This document shows positions 1 to 8,437 of a stretch of DNA of 32,098 nt, piece by piece. Source of the DNA: Bacteroidetes bacterium 4572_117 (GTDB lineage Bacteria > Bacteroidota > Bacteroidia > Bacteroidales > NBLH01); the NCBI GenBank assembly GCA_002084525.1, contig NBLH01000024.1, positions 1 to 32,098 of the forward strand. The letters run 5' to 3'. Each line of letters begins with the position of its first letter. Positions within the stretch are counted from its first letter, which is position 1. A program made the translations under genes and the position numbers. Below the pieces are notes generated by a model that searched no databases, was not told the DNA's origin, and saw only the letters and a program-made list of their open reading frames with translations.

Positions 1-172
1 AAAGTCTGGTACGTTTTTGGATTAATCTCTGTTTTGGTGGGTTGATTATTATTTAAGATTAAATAAATTGAACCCACAAATTAAATTAATTAAACTAATT
101 GTTAAATTTATTGTAATTTTACATTTTAATACTCTAGTAAGAAAAGTATTGTTTAACTCAAAAGCCAAAAAT

Positions 173-1072
173 ATGGATTCATTATTAAAAGTTATTAAAA
201 TTTTGGTATTTGTCGTTTTTGCAGTAGGTTTTATTTCCTGTGATGATAGCGGAAATAATTCCGAAGATATTTTTGACGACAATATTGATCAAGGATTTAT
301 TAAAGAAGTTGAAAGTCAAACTTATTATCTTATCCCGTCGCCCGAAGGTTTATTTAGTTTTATTAGAGATGGCGACCTAAAATATGTGAAAGATATATTG
401 AACCCAACGGATAATATGGATAAATATATTGATACCCGCGCAAAAGAATTGAACTTTGGTATATATTCAGCTGATTTGGCCTATGTATCATCTTTTAACA
501 AGTATCAGGAGTCAGTAGATTATTTAAATACCGTACGTACCCTTAGTGATGAAATTGGTATTTCAGCGGTATTTGATGAAAACCTGATTGGAAGGATAGA
601 TAATATTATTGATGATCAGGACTCTCTTTTAAAGGTTACAAGCGACTCCTATTTCAGTATTGTAAGATATTTAGAAAGCAGCAATAGAAAAAAATCTTTG
701 GCATTAATTGTTACAGGAGGGTGGATTGAAAGTATATTTGTTGTTACCAATTTGGTGGATACATACAAAGAGGGAAGCGATGTTGTTCAGTTGTTAGCGG
801 ATCAAAAATTAGTTGTTTCCAATTTAATGTCATATCTTGATCAAAATAAATCTGACGACAATATTCAACGAACTATTAATGATCTCAAGAATTTGCAGAA
901 AATTTATGAAAACCTCGGAACTGAAGAAACTGATGAAAGTAAATTGGAAACTGTTGATTCCAATAAAATAGTGGTTGGTGGTTCGTCTAGAATAATTATG
1001 ACTTCAGAACAGTTTTTTGCCCTAAAATTAGAAATTGGTAAAGTAAGAAACAAGATTACAAAAAATAATTAG
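173..1072 (+). CDS. Putative lipoprotein of unknown function
   Basis: ORF 68..1072. Internal ATG at 173 gives MDSLLKVIKILVFVVFAVGFISC-DD, a hydrophobic signal plus lipobox-like Cys. No family recognised. Confidence 0.6.
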   Translation: MDSLLKVIKILVFVVFAVGFISCDDSGNNSEDIFDDNIDQGFIKEVESQTYYLIPSPEGLFSFIRDGDLKYVKDILNPTDNMDKYIDTRAKELNFGIYSADLAYVSSFNKYQESVDYLNTVRTLSDEIGISAVFDENLIGRIDNIIDDQDSLLKVTSDSYFSIVRYLESSNRKKSLALIVTGGWIESIFVVTNLVDTYKEGSDVVQLLADQKLVVSNLMSYLDQNKSDDNIQRTINDLKNLQKIYENLGTEETDESKLETVDSNKIVVGGSSRIIMTSEQFFALKLEIGKVRNKITKNN

Positions 1073-1181
1073 TTTTAAAATTAGATAGACATGAAACAAG
1101 CATGATTAAACATTCAAGGCAATGATTATTTTACATCATGCGGTATCATGTGGCAAACAAAAACATTTAAAAAATAAACAC

Positions 1182-1586
1182 ATGAAAATATTAAAATTTC
1201 AATTTATAGTGCTTATACTTTTTTTGTCGACAACAATTTTTGCTCAATCACTTGATTGCCCATCAAACTTAAAAATGCGACACCCTTCTCCGCCTTTTGG
1301 ATTTAATGACTTATCTAAAAGTGCTCAGTGCCTTACTGGTAAGAAATATGAGTTTCTGCTGCCTTTGACAAAGGGCAAAGACTATCGTATTTCTTTTTTT
1401 GCAAGCCCCGTTTTTAATAATAATATCCAATTTAGGATTATTGATGTAAATTCAGGGAAAAAAGTTTTTGATTTACCAGGAGAATCTGAGGCCAACAATA
1501 AGGGTGAATGTGTTTTAAAAGCGTATTTTGACAATAAATTAAACAAATTGGTACACCCATATTTTGATTTTTTTCCTCATTTATAA
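1182..1586 (+). CDS. Small secreted hypothetical protein
   Basis: ATG at 1182 gives MKILKFQFIVLILFLSTTIFAQS, a typical Sec signal peptide ending in AQ. Confidence 0.5.
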   Translation: MKILKFQFIVLILFLSTTIFAQSLDCPSNLKMRHPSPPFGFNDLSKSAQCLTGKKYEFLLPLTKGKDYRISFFASPVFNNNIQFRIIDVNSGKKVFDLPGESEANNKGECVLKAYFDNKLNKLVHPYFDFFPHL

Positions 1587-1667
1587 TGGCTAGTACAAAA
1601 TCAGCGTGGTTATTATTTCTTAAAAGTATCGATACCATAGCGTAGCTTCGCTACAAACAAAAAATAG

Positions 1668-1710
1668 GAACGCTGATAACACTGATTTAACGGATCCACA
1701 CTGATTTTTA
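1668..1710. repeat. Short degenerate GAT-phased repeat
   Basis: cgctGATaacactGATttaacgGATccacactGATtttta; GAT at 1675, 1684, 1693 and 1703 (9/9/10-nt spacing). Confidence 0.4.
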
Positions 1711-2003
1711 TTTAGCTTAAAACACACGAATACTAATCCAAAGTTTCACAACATAATAATATATAGCTTTCCTTTTTTTATTTTTATGGTTATTCTATTT
1801 GCAAACTATTAATTGGTCATTAGTCGCCAGTGTTAAATTATAACGCAAGGAATTTAATTGAGGGTACTGTAGCTACTTTATACTGAAAACGGGTTGAAAT
1901 TAGACTTTTAACAAGCTATATGTTGCTGAATATCAATTTAATAAGCAATTTAGCAAATCAACAATTTAACCATTTATAGTATAGTTTTGTGGTACAATAA
2001 CAA

Positions 2004-3104
2004 CTAAGACATTTTAACAAATTTATTGAAAATAGCAAATGCTACCAAACTAGCAGTGTTTCTTGTTTCAGTTTTAGCTAATAAATTTGCCCTATGGTTA
2101 TCAACTGTACGGCTGCTTATGAATAGGTTTTCAGCTATTTCGCTATTTGTGAACCCTTGGCAAATTAGTTTTAGTATTTGTAATTCTCTTTTAGTTAATT
2201 TAATTCTGTTTTTAATTCTATCTGATTCGCTGTTGCTATCAAATGACATTAACTGCCTTACATTTATAATTTGTTCGGCAATATCTTCTTTTTCTAAAGA
2301 AATAAGGTATTTAATAACTTCATCTAGTTCTACCGCACCTACTCCAGCCTGTTTTTGTTTTGTGTGAACGTTATTGCTTGTTATGTCAACAATACTCCCA
2401 ATAATTGATTTTTTATTGTCAAACATTATTGATTTACCAAATAATTCAAGAAATAAAGCTTTTTTATTTCCACTAATGATAGATACTTTCAGCTGAATTG
2501 AATCATGAATACCTTTCAAACACATGCACAATTCATTAATTATACTTTCTTTATCCCCAAGAAAAATATCCTTGAGTTTTGTCCTGTTTAATTCAAATTT
2601 TGAGTAACCTATAATTTGTAAAAGTTTATTATTTACCAATATAAATTTGTTATCTTGATATATGTAGACTCCAACCAAAGGATTGTTTATAAGTGCCTTA
2701 AATTTGGTTTCGCCTGATAATCTGATTTTTTGGTTTTTTTCGAGCCTTTTAACCACGGTCAATACCAGCTCATCAAGTTCAAAAGGTTTAGTCAGATAAT
2801 CGTCCACCCCCATTCTAAGCCCTGTCCTAAAATCTTCGGGTTGTGCTCTTGCAGTTAAAAAAATAAATGGTATACCAGATGTTGCCGGTATTTGCTCAAG
2901 TGACCTAAATACCTCATATCCATCAAGTTTAGGCATTTCAATATCGCAAATTATTAAATCGGGCGTATGTTGTAATGCCATTTGAATTCCTTCGGCACCA
3001 TCTTTTGCAGCCAAAGTAATATATCCTTCCATTGATAAAAATTCTACAACTTCTTCGAGTAAGGGTTCGAAGTCGTCAATAATTAGTATTCTAGGTTTTT
3101 GCAT
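2004..3104 (-). CDS. Response regulator: receiver - PAS - LuxR/NarL-type HTH
   Basis: Receiver with intact ILIIDD, IICDIEMP and DDYLTKP; PAS-like middle; C-terminal LTKRELQILKLICQGFTNSEIAENLFISSRTVDNHRANLLAKT HTH. Confidence 0.88.
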   Translation of the reverse strand: MQKPRILIIDDFEPLLEEVVEFLSMEGYITLAAKDGAEGIQMALQHTPDLIICDIEMPKLDGYEVFRSLEQIPATSGIPFIFLTARAQPEDFRTGLRMGVDDYLTKPFELDELVLTVVKRLEKNQKIRLSGETKFKALINNPLVGVYIYQDNKFILVNNKLLQIIGYSKFELNRTKLKDIFLGDKESIINELCMCLKGIHDSIQLKVSIISGNKKALFLELFGKSIMFDNKKSIIGSIVDITSNNVHTKQKQAGVGAVELDEVIKYLISLEKEDIAEQIINVRQLMSFDSNSESDRIKNRIKLTKRELQILKLICQGFTNSEIAENLFISSRTVDNHRANLLAKTETRNTASLVAFAIFNKFVKMS

Positions 3105-3110
3105 GCAAAT

Positions 3111-4190
3111 TTATTTTAAAGTAAATATAACCGATGCCGAAAAAAATTCATTTACAACGCTTTTAATTATCAGTTTTGCACCAAACAATTTTGCAATTAA
3201 GTCAATAATAGCAAGTCCCAAGCCCAAGCCCTGTTGTTCTTTTTCTGCTCGATCAAACTGTATAAATCCCCCAATATCAGCAATTTGTTTCTCTGAAATT
3301 CCAGATCCGTTATTGTATACAGTTAATATGTGTTTTTTATTTTTTGTTTCTGAATGTATTTTAATTTTATTACCTGTAATTGAAAATTTAATAGCATTAT
3401 CCAGTAATTCGTCAATAATTTTCGCAAAATAATCTTTTTCTATTTTAATGTTTTCATCCTTGATATCCAATTCGATATCTTTTTGTCTATAGGCCTTGTT
3501 GATTTTAGCTTTTACAACTTTTTGAATAATTTTTTCTGTGCAAATATACTGAACATTTTGTTTTTCCTCTATTTTTGTTGGATCACTTACCAAAAGGCTT
3601 AAGTTAGAAAAAATTGTATAGTTTTCAACAAATCGTTGTAAGCGTTTACCGCTTTCATATATGTAACCAGCAATTTCGGTCAATTCTTCTCTGGATATGT
3701 CGGGGATTTTATCTCTTAAATAATCAGAAAAGCCTAAAATGCCATTTAGCGGCGTTTTAAGCTCATGAGGCAAAAAATGGCTGATATTGGCACGTAAAGC
3801 CTCAATTTTATCTTGATACCTCCCTACTTTTTCTAATTTATTTTTAACAGATATTATTAAATTATCCGGACTAAGTGGTTTTGTAAGGTAATCATCCGCC
3901 CCAAGATTCATCCCATACCTTATATCCTTGGTCTCTGCCTTTGCCGAAAGAAAAATTAATGGAATATCTTCGGTTGCGGGAAATTTTTTTAATTCTTTAA
4001 ACATCTGATAACCATCCATGACTGGCATTAATATGTCTGAAATAATTAAATCTGGTAAATTATTCTTAGCACTATTAATTCCTTCAAGCCCATTAATTGC
4101 TTCAAACACTTCGTAATTTTCCATTCTCAGAATATCACATACCTCTTCTTTTACTTCTGCAGTATCTTCAACTACTAATATTTTTTTCAT
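3111..4190 (-). CDS. Receiver - histidine kinase hybrid protein
   Basis: Receiver ILVVED / IISDILMP / DDYLTKP; H-box FLPHELKTPLNGILGF; N-box ELLDNAIKFS; G2 GLGLGLAII. Confidence 0.88.
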   Translation of the reverse strand: MKKILVVEDTAEVKEEVCDILRMENYEVFEAINGLEGINSAKNNLPDLIISDILMPVMDGYQMFKELKKFPATEDIPLIFLSAKAETKDIRYGMNLGADDYLTKPLSPDNLIISVKNKLEKVGRYQDKIEALRANISHFLPHELKTPLNGILGFSDYLRDKIPDISREELTEIAGYIYESGKRLQRFVENYTIFSNLSLLVSDPTKIEEKQNVQYICTEKIIQKVVKAKINKAYRQKDIELDIKDENIKIEKDYFAKIIDELLDNAIKFSITGNKIKIHSETKNKKHILTVYNNGSGISEKQIADIGGFIQFDRAEKEQQGLGLGLAIIDLIAKLFGAKLIIKSVVNEFFSASVIFTLK

Positions 4191-4264
4191 AATTTTTCCT
4201 TTTGTAAATATACAAAAAAATTATTGATCTCATAATTTTACTGTATCCAAACTTAATTCTCCCT

Positions 4265-6214
4265 CTATTGCCTAGTGTTATTCAGTGGTAATTTTACAAT
4301 AAACTTTGTACCTTTTCCTAAATTTGTTTCCATTAATATTTCGCCATTATGCAGTTTAATATTCCGTTTTACAATTGATAAACCCAGACCCGTACCTTGT
4401 ATTGTTTCTACATTTTCACCTCTAAAAAAATCATCGTAAATTAATGTAATTTCATTCTTCTTGATCCCTATTCCCTTATCAATAATTTCAACTACGGTGA
4501 CTCCATTTGTACATTGGCATACAACATTAACCTGTATTGCCTTAGGTGAGAATTTTATAGCATTTGTTAACAAATTTGTAAATATATTTTTCCCTCTATC
4601 CGGATCAATAAATATTTCACAATTTTTTTGTTTGCTTGAAACTGAAATAGTATGTGTATTATCTGTAAAATGGCAAACGTCATCAATAATTGGTTTAATA
4701 AAATCAATAAAATTTAGTTTGCGGGGTTTAATTTTTATTTTTATGGTATCTATTTTCTCCACATGTAATATTTCTTCTAAAAGCCGTGTCATATGTTTAA
4801 CCTGATGTTCAATTTTAAGTAGCTTTTGACCTTTTTGTTCTTCACTAAGCTTATTATTATATTTTTTTAAAAACCCTGCTGCAAAGCTTATTGCCGTTAA
4901 AGGTGTGCGGAATTCATGTGATGCCATTGCCACAAAGCGGGATTTTAAAATACCTAATTCCTTTTCTTTTTCTAAAGCCTTTTTCAATTCTTTTGTTCTG
5001 TCATCAACTTTTTTTTCAAGTATAGTTTTATGCCTCTCAATCCTTGTAACATCCTGTGCAACAAGCACTATCCCATTTATGTTTCCGTAATAATTGTTTC
5101 TGGTAGTAGTGCTAATAAGCATTATTAGCTGTTCACCTTTATTGTTTGATAAATTACATTTGTAGTTTGTCAAACAATGTCCCGAAAAGGAATCATTAAT
5201 AGCCCTACCAATTTCGTCTTTGTATTTTTCCGGTATAAGTAGTTCAATAAAATTTTTCCCTATAACTTCTCTTTTTGTATATAAAAATAATTCATCTGAG
5301 GCCATATTCCATTCATTAATTTTGCCAGATTTATCTATACCTATTACCGGTACATTTACTGTATCAATAAGGTTTCGTAGCTCCATGGCAATATGTAAAA
5401 GTTTTAGTTCTGCTTTTTTCTGATGGGTTATATTTTCAACCGTACCTTCAAATACCACATCCATATTTTCATTTACTGATTTTTTTGCTGATTCACGTAT
5501 AAATATTTGTCTTTTATTTTTTGTAAACCATTTGCCCTCTAAGCCCTTTACATAACCATCCCTATCTAAATTTGAAATATATCTCTCCCTTGTGGCTTTA
5601 TCAACATATAAATCGACAGCTTGAATAGAGTTGCTTAATTCTTTTAACGATGAATAACCAAGCATTTTATATAATGCCGGGTTTGCTGATAATATTTCGC
5701 CTGTGGCACTAGTTCGATAAATTCCTACAAGCGAGTTTTCAAATAATTCATGATAATTTTTTTCTGATTTTTTAACAATAGCCTCTTTTTTTTGTAAGTT
5801 TTTCCCTAGATTTTTTTCTTCAAAAACTTTTTCTATAACAAATTGCAACTTTCTAAAATCAATAGGTGTAACAAAAAAGCCATCAATTCCAATATCAATA
5901 GCATCTAACAAGTTTTGCCTATTGAAATGGTCTCCCGTTATATAAACTTTTGACCCATTTTTCTTATCAATTTTTTCAATCATTTCTAACCCTCCCATTA
6001 CAGGCATTTCAAGGCCTGTTATTATAATATCGGGTTTATGTTCAAAAAATAAGTCGAGCCCTTCTCTTCCATTTTCTGCAATATACAAATGGTTTATTTT
6101 TTTTTGTAAAAATGTTTTAACAGACAAACTTATTGAATTGTCATTAGCTACATAAAGTACTGAAACTTCAAAACTATTTTTTTGTATACGCTGTTCTGTG
6201 TTATTCTGATTCAT
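4265..6214 (-). CDS. PAS-domain histidine kinase with degenerate N-terminal receiver
   Basis: H-box MASHEFRTPLTAI, N-box LLTNAIKFSP and GTGLGLSIV are intact; two PAS-like segments; receiver-like N-terminus lacks the Asp and Lys sites. Confidence 0.88.
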   Translation of the reverse strand: MNQNNTEQRIQKNSFEVSVLYVANDNSISLSVKTFLQKKINHLYIAENGREGLDLFFEHKPDIIITGLEMPVMGGLEMIEKIDKKNGSKVYITGDHFNRQNLLDAIDIGIDGFFVTPIDFRKLQFVIEKVFEEKNLGKNLQKKEAIVKKSEKNYHELFENSLVGIYRTSATGEILSANPALYKMLGYSSLKELSNSIQAVDLYVDKATRERYISNLDRDGYVKGLEGKWFTKNKRQIFIRESAKKSVNENMDVVFEGTVENITHQKKAELKLLHIAMELRNLIDTVNVPVIGIDKSGKINEWNMASDELFLYTKREVIGKNFIELLIPEKYKDEIGRAINDSFSGHCLTNYKCNLSNNKGEQLIMLISTTTRNNYYGNINGIVLVAQDVTRIERHKTILEKKVDDRTKELKKALEKEKELGILKSRFVAMASHEFRTPLTAISFAAGFLKKYNNKLSEEQKGQKLLKIEHQVKHMTRLLEEILHVEKIDTIKIKIKPRKLNFIDFIKPIIDDVCHFTDNTHTISVSSKQKNCEIFIDPDRGKNIFTNLLTNAIKFSPKAIQVNVVCQCTNGVTVVEIIDKGIGIKKNEITLIYDDFFRGENVETIQGTGLGLSIVKRNIKLHNGEILMETNLGKGTKFIVKLPLNNTRQ

Positions 6215-6363
6215 TTTAATTTTATGATTTTATAGTAATCCACTTTTTAAATTGTATGAGGCAAATTTTCATTTATAAAGGTTATGATATAAGCTTTTCA
6301 ATAAAAATAAACAAGGCCCTATTATTTTGATTGTATGTTTGTTGTATTCATTATGCCTCTATG

Positions 6364-6371
6364 CAAATTTA
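6364..6371 (-). promoter_or_regulatory. Predicted -7 element of the block A operon promoter
   Basis: Minus strand TAAATTTG (matches TAnnTTTG), 38 nt after the start of the proximal TGGGTGTTTTTACTAA site and 74 nt after the distal site. Confidence 0.5.
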
Positions 6372-6429
6372 AATTTTGGATACATATAATTTATTAGTAA
6401 AAACACCCATAATCTTTGCTAGTAATAAT

Positions 6430-6445
6430 TAGGTGGTTTTACCTG
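6430..6445. promoter_or_regulatory. Palindromic operator (distal), block A operon
   Basis: Minus strand CAGGTAAAACCACCTA followed by ATTATTA; same 16-bp frame as TAGGTnnnnnnACCTA. Confidence 0.6.
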
Positions 6446-6470
6446 TTCTGCAGGAATATAAAGACAACTT

Positions 6471-6605
6471 TAAGTACCCAGACAAAATTAATTGTATATT
6501 TATTTTTACGCAACTTGCATATTGTAAGATATTTGCACCAGTGCGTAAACATTAAATAGCACTTAGTGCTTATTATGAGGTTAAGTACTTGGGGGTAATA
6601 AACTT
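6471..6605 (+). repeat. Dispersed intergenic repeat, copy 1
   Basis: taagtacccagacaaaattaattgtatatttatttttacgcaacttgcatattgtaagatatttgcaccagtgcgtaa...agcacttagtgctta is near-identical to 24419..24523. Downstream TAATAAACTT is also shared, after a ~23-nt indel. Confidence 0.85.
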
Positions 6606-6744
6606 AAAAAATTCAGCTATTTATATTTTTGTTATTTGTTGATATTAAGAGTTTTGCAATTTTTGATATTCGTTTTTTGACTTACAGTGTACTAATTATT
6701 TGTTTTCATAAGCAAAAGTGCAGTAGTCATAAATTCCTATTGTA

Positions 6745-6910
6745 CTAGTGTCAAGTCATGTATGAGATTTCGGGTAAACCGATGTTATTTTTGGAATTTT
6801 GAGAAACTAAAAAAAGTAAGCATAGCCATAGCTACGAGAGTTTTTTTAGTAAAGCAAAAAACAAAAAGAGCAAGGTTCAGCCCGCAAGGTCATGCTTGAC
6901 TTGACACTAG
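6745..6910. mobile_element. MITE-like element with 12-bp terminal inverted repeats
   Basis: CTAGTGTCAAGT (6745..6756) / ACTTGACACTAG (6899..6910); internal inverted repeat ACTAAAAAAA (6806..6815) / TTTTTTTAGT (6841..6850). No transposase. Confidence 0.5.
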
Positions 6911-7008
6911 AATGACAAATTTTCACTTTTGACTGTCATTATGCGTGTTTTTATAATTTGGCATAAATAATGCAAATAAGTTTTGTGAAAAATTAAAATA
7001 GAATTAGA

Positions 7009-7596
7009 ATGGGAATTGAAGAAATAAAATCACACATTGAGTTACTTGACAAAATAAAAAAACATGAAAACTCATATTTGTTGTTATATAAATCAGGGAC
7101 AGAAAACAGTGATTGTGCATACAGGAATTTAATTACTGCATCTAATAAAATAAAGGAATCAAATATTTTTGTTGCAGATGTTTCTAAGGTTAAAGATATC
7201 CACCAAGTATATAATATCAGTTCAGCACCTTCATTACTTGAATTTAATAACGATTTATACAAAAATGTGATAAAAGGTTGTCAGGACGAAAAATATTATT
7301 CTGCTCTATTTGAAAATGCAATTTATGTTGCACAGGCAAAAAAAGACGGCAAAAAACAAAAGGCAGTAACCGTTTATTCAACCCCTACCTGTTCATGGTG
7401 TAATACAATAAAAGCTTATTTGAAAAAGAACAATATAAGGTTTAGGGAAGTTGATGTTTCAAAAGACCAAAAAGCAGCAGAAGCAATGGTGAAAAAAAGT
7501 GGTCAACAAGGTGTGCCACAAACTGAAATAAATGGACAAATAATTGTAGGCTTTGATAAAGCGAAAATCAATCAAATGTTAGAAATAAAAGGATAA
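7009..7596 (+). CDS. Thioredoxin-like / glutaredoxin-domain fusion protein
   Basis: C-terminal VTVYSTPTCSWCNTIKAYLKKNNIRFREVDVSKD...GQQGVPQTEINGQIIVGFD (glutaredoxin/NrdH-like CxxC); N-terminal thioredoxin-fold-like segment without CxxC. Confidence 0.8.
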   Translation: MGIEEIKSHIELLDKIKKHENSYLLLYKSGTENSDCAYRNLITASNKIKESNIFVADVSKVKDIHQVYNISSAPSLLEFNNDLYKNVIKGCQDEKYYSALFENAIYVAQAKKDGKKQKAVTVYSTPTCSWCNTIKAYLKKNNIRFREVDVSKDQKAAEAMVKKSGQQGVPQTEINGQIIVGFDKAKINQMLEIKG

Positions 7597-7646
7597 ATTT
7601 AAATAATAAAGAATTTAAAAGTTGAATTATTAATAAAATAAATAAA

Positions 7647-7934
7647 ATGAAAGAATTACAACCGGTTAATCAAAATGTATTACTTGACATTACTGAAGAT
7701 AAAGCAGAACAAACAACAGCAGCAGGAATTATTATTCCAGATTCAGCAAAAGAAAAAAACAAGTTTGCTAAAGTAATAGCAATTAGTAGTATTGAAAATG
7801 CAGAAATTTCAGTTGGTGATAATGTTCTTTATAAAGAATTTTCAGGAACAGAAATTAAATTTGAAAACAAAGAGTACTTACTAATTCCATACGATGGGAT
7901 TATGGCTAAAATTGCTGAAACTGACAATATTTAA
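7647..7934 (+). CDS. groES: GroES-family co-chaperonin-like protein (10 kDa)
   Basis: LQPVNQNVLLDITEDKAEQTTAAGIIIPDSAKEK...VGDNVLYKEFSGTEIKFENKEYLLIPYDGIMAKI has Cpn10 layout. No groEL follows. Confidence 0.75.
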   Translation: MKELQPVNQNVLLDITEDKAEQTTAAGIIIPDSAKEKNKFAKVIAISSIENAEISVGDNVLYKEFSGTEIKFENKEYLLIPYDGIMAKIAETDNI

Positions 7935-7946
7935 TTTTTTGTTATA

Positions 7947-8111
7947 ATTAATGAGCCTAGTCTAAAAAGAGTGAAAAAGGACAATCTTAAAATCAGAATT
8001 TACCCCTAACCTTAAAGGGTGTCCTGATTTTCAGCGACTTTGCCCTTTAGGGTTGGGGTAATAAGTTGCTAAAAATCTTGTGTTGAGGCTTTTTAGACTG
8101 GACTCATTAAT
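7947..8111. mobile_element. MITE-like long inverted-repeat element
   Basis: 23-bp ends ATTAATGAGCCTAGTCTAAAAAG (7947..7969) / CTTTTTAGACTGGACTCATTAAT (8089..8111), 2 mismatches; inner inverted repeat TTACCCCTAACCTTAAAGGG (8000..8019) / CCCTTTAGGGTTGGGGTAA (8043..8061). Confidence 0.6.
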
Positions 8112-8273
8112 ATTTTCTATCTAGCTTTGTTTTGCAGGCCATTACTTTAAACTCACTGGTGTGCGATGTAAAACAGATGCTAATGAAAAAACTATTGCTG
8201 GTTGTAGGGATACTAAGGAACTGTATCGAAATAAATTGACTATTTAAGCTTATTCTCTTGCCCTTGTAACTTC

Positions 8274-8318
8274 CTCGAAAAAGTCCTCAAATAGTACACT
8301 ATTAGAGAATTTTTCGAG
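8274..8318. repeat. Long near-perfect hairpin upstream of metF
   Basis: CTCGAAAAA..CTCAAATAGT-AC-ACTATTAGAG..TTTTTCGAG. Confidence 0.6.
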
Positions 8319-8437
8319 TTGTTAAAGAACAAAATAATTTCGCTTTAATTAGTCAATTTATTAATTAATTTTGGCTGGGTATTTATTGTTACTTAGGCTA
8401 ATTTTTTTAATTAAAACCGACACATAAAAGACAAATT

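Noticed and set aside
3111-3432. Plus-strand ORF 3103..3432
   Set aside because: Fully antisense to the kinase catalytic domain of 3111..4190.
6471-6572. Possible integron attC site in the structured repeat
   Set aside because: No convincing RYYYAAC...GTTRRRY core pair, no integrase in the window, and copies are not arranged as a cassette array.
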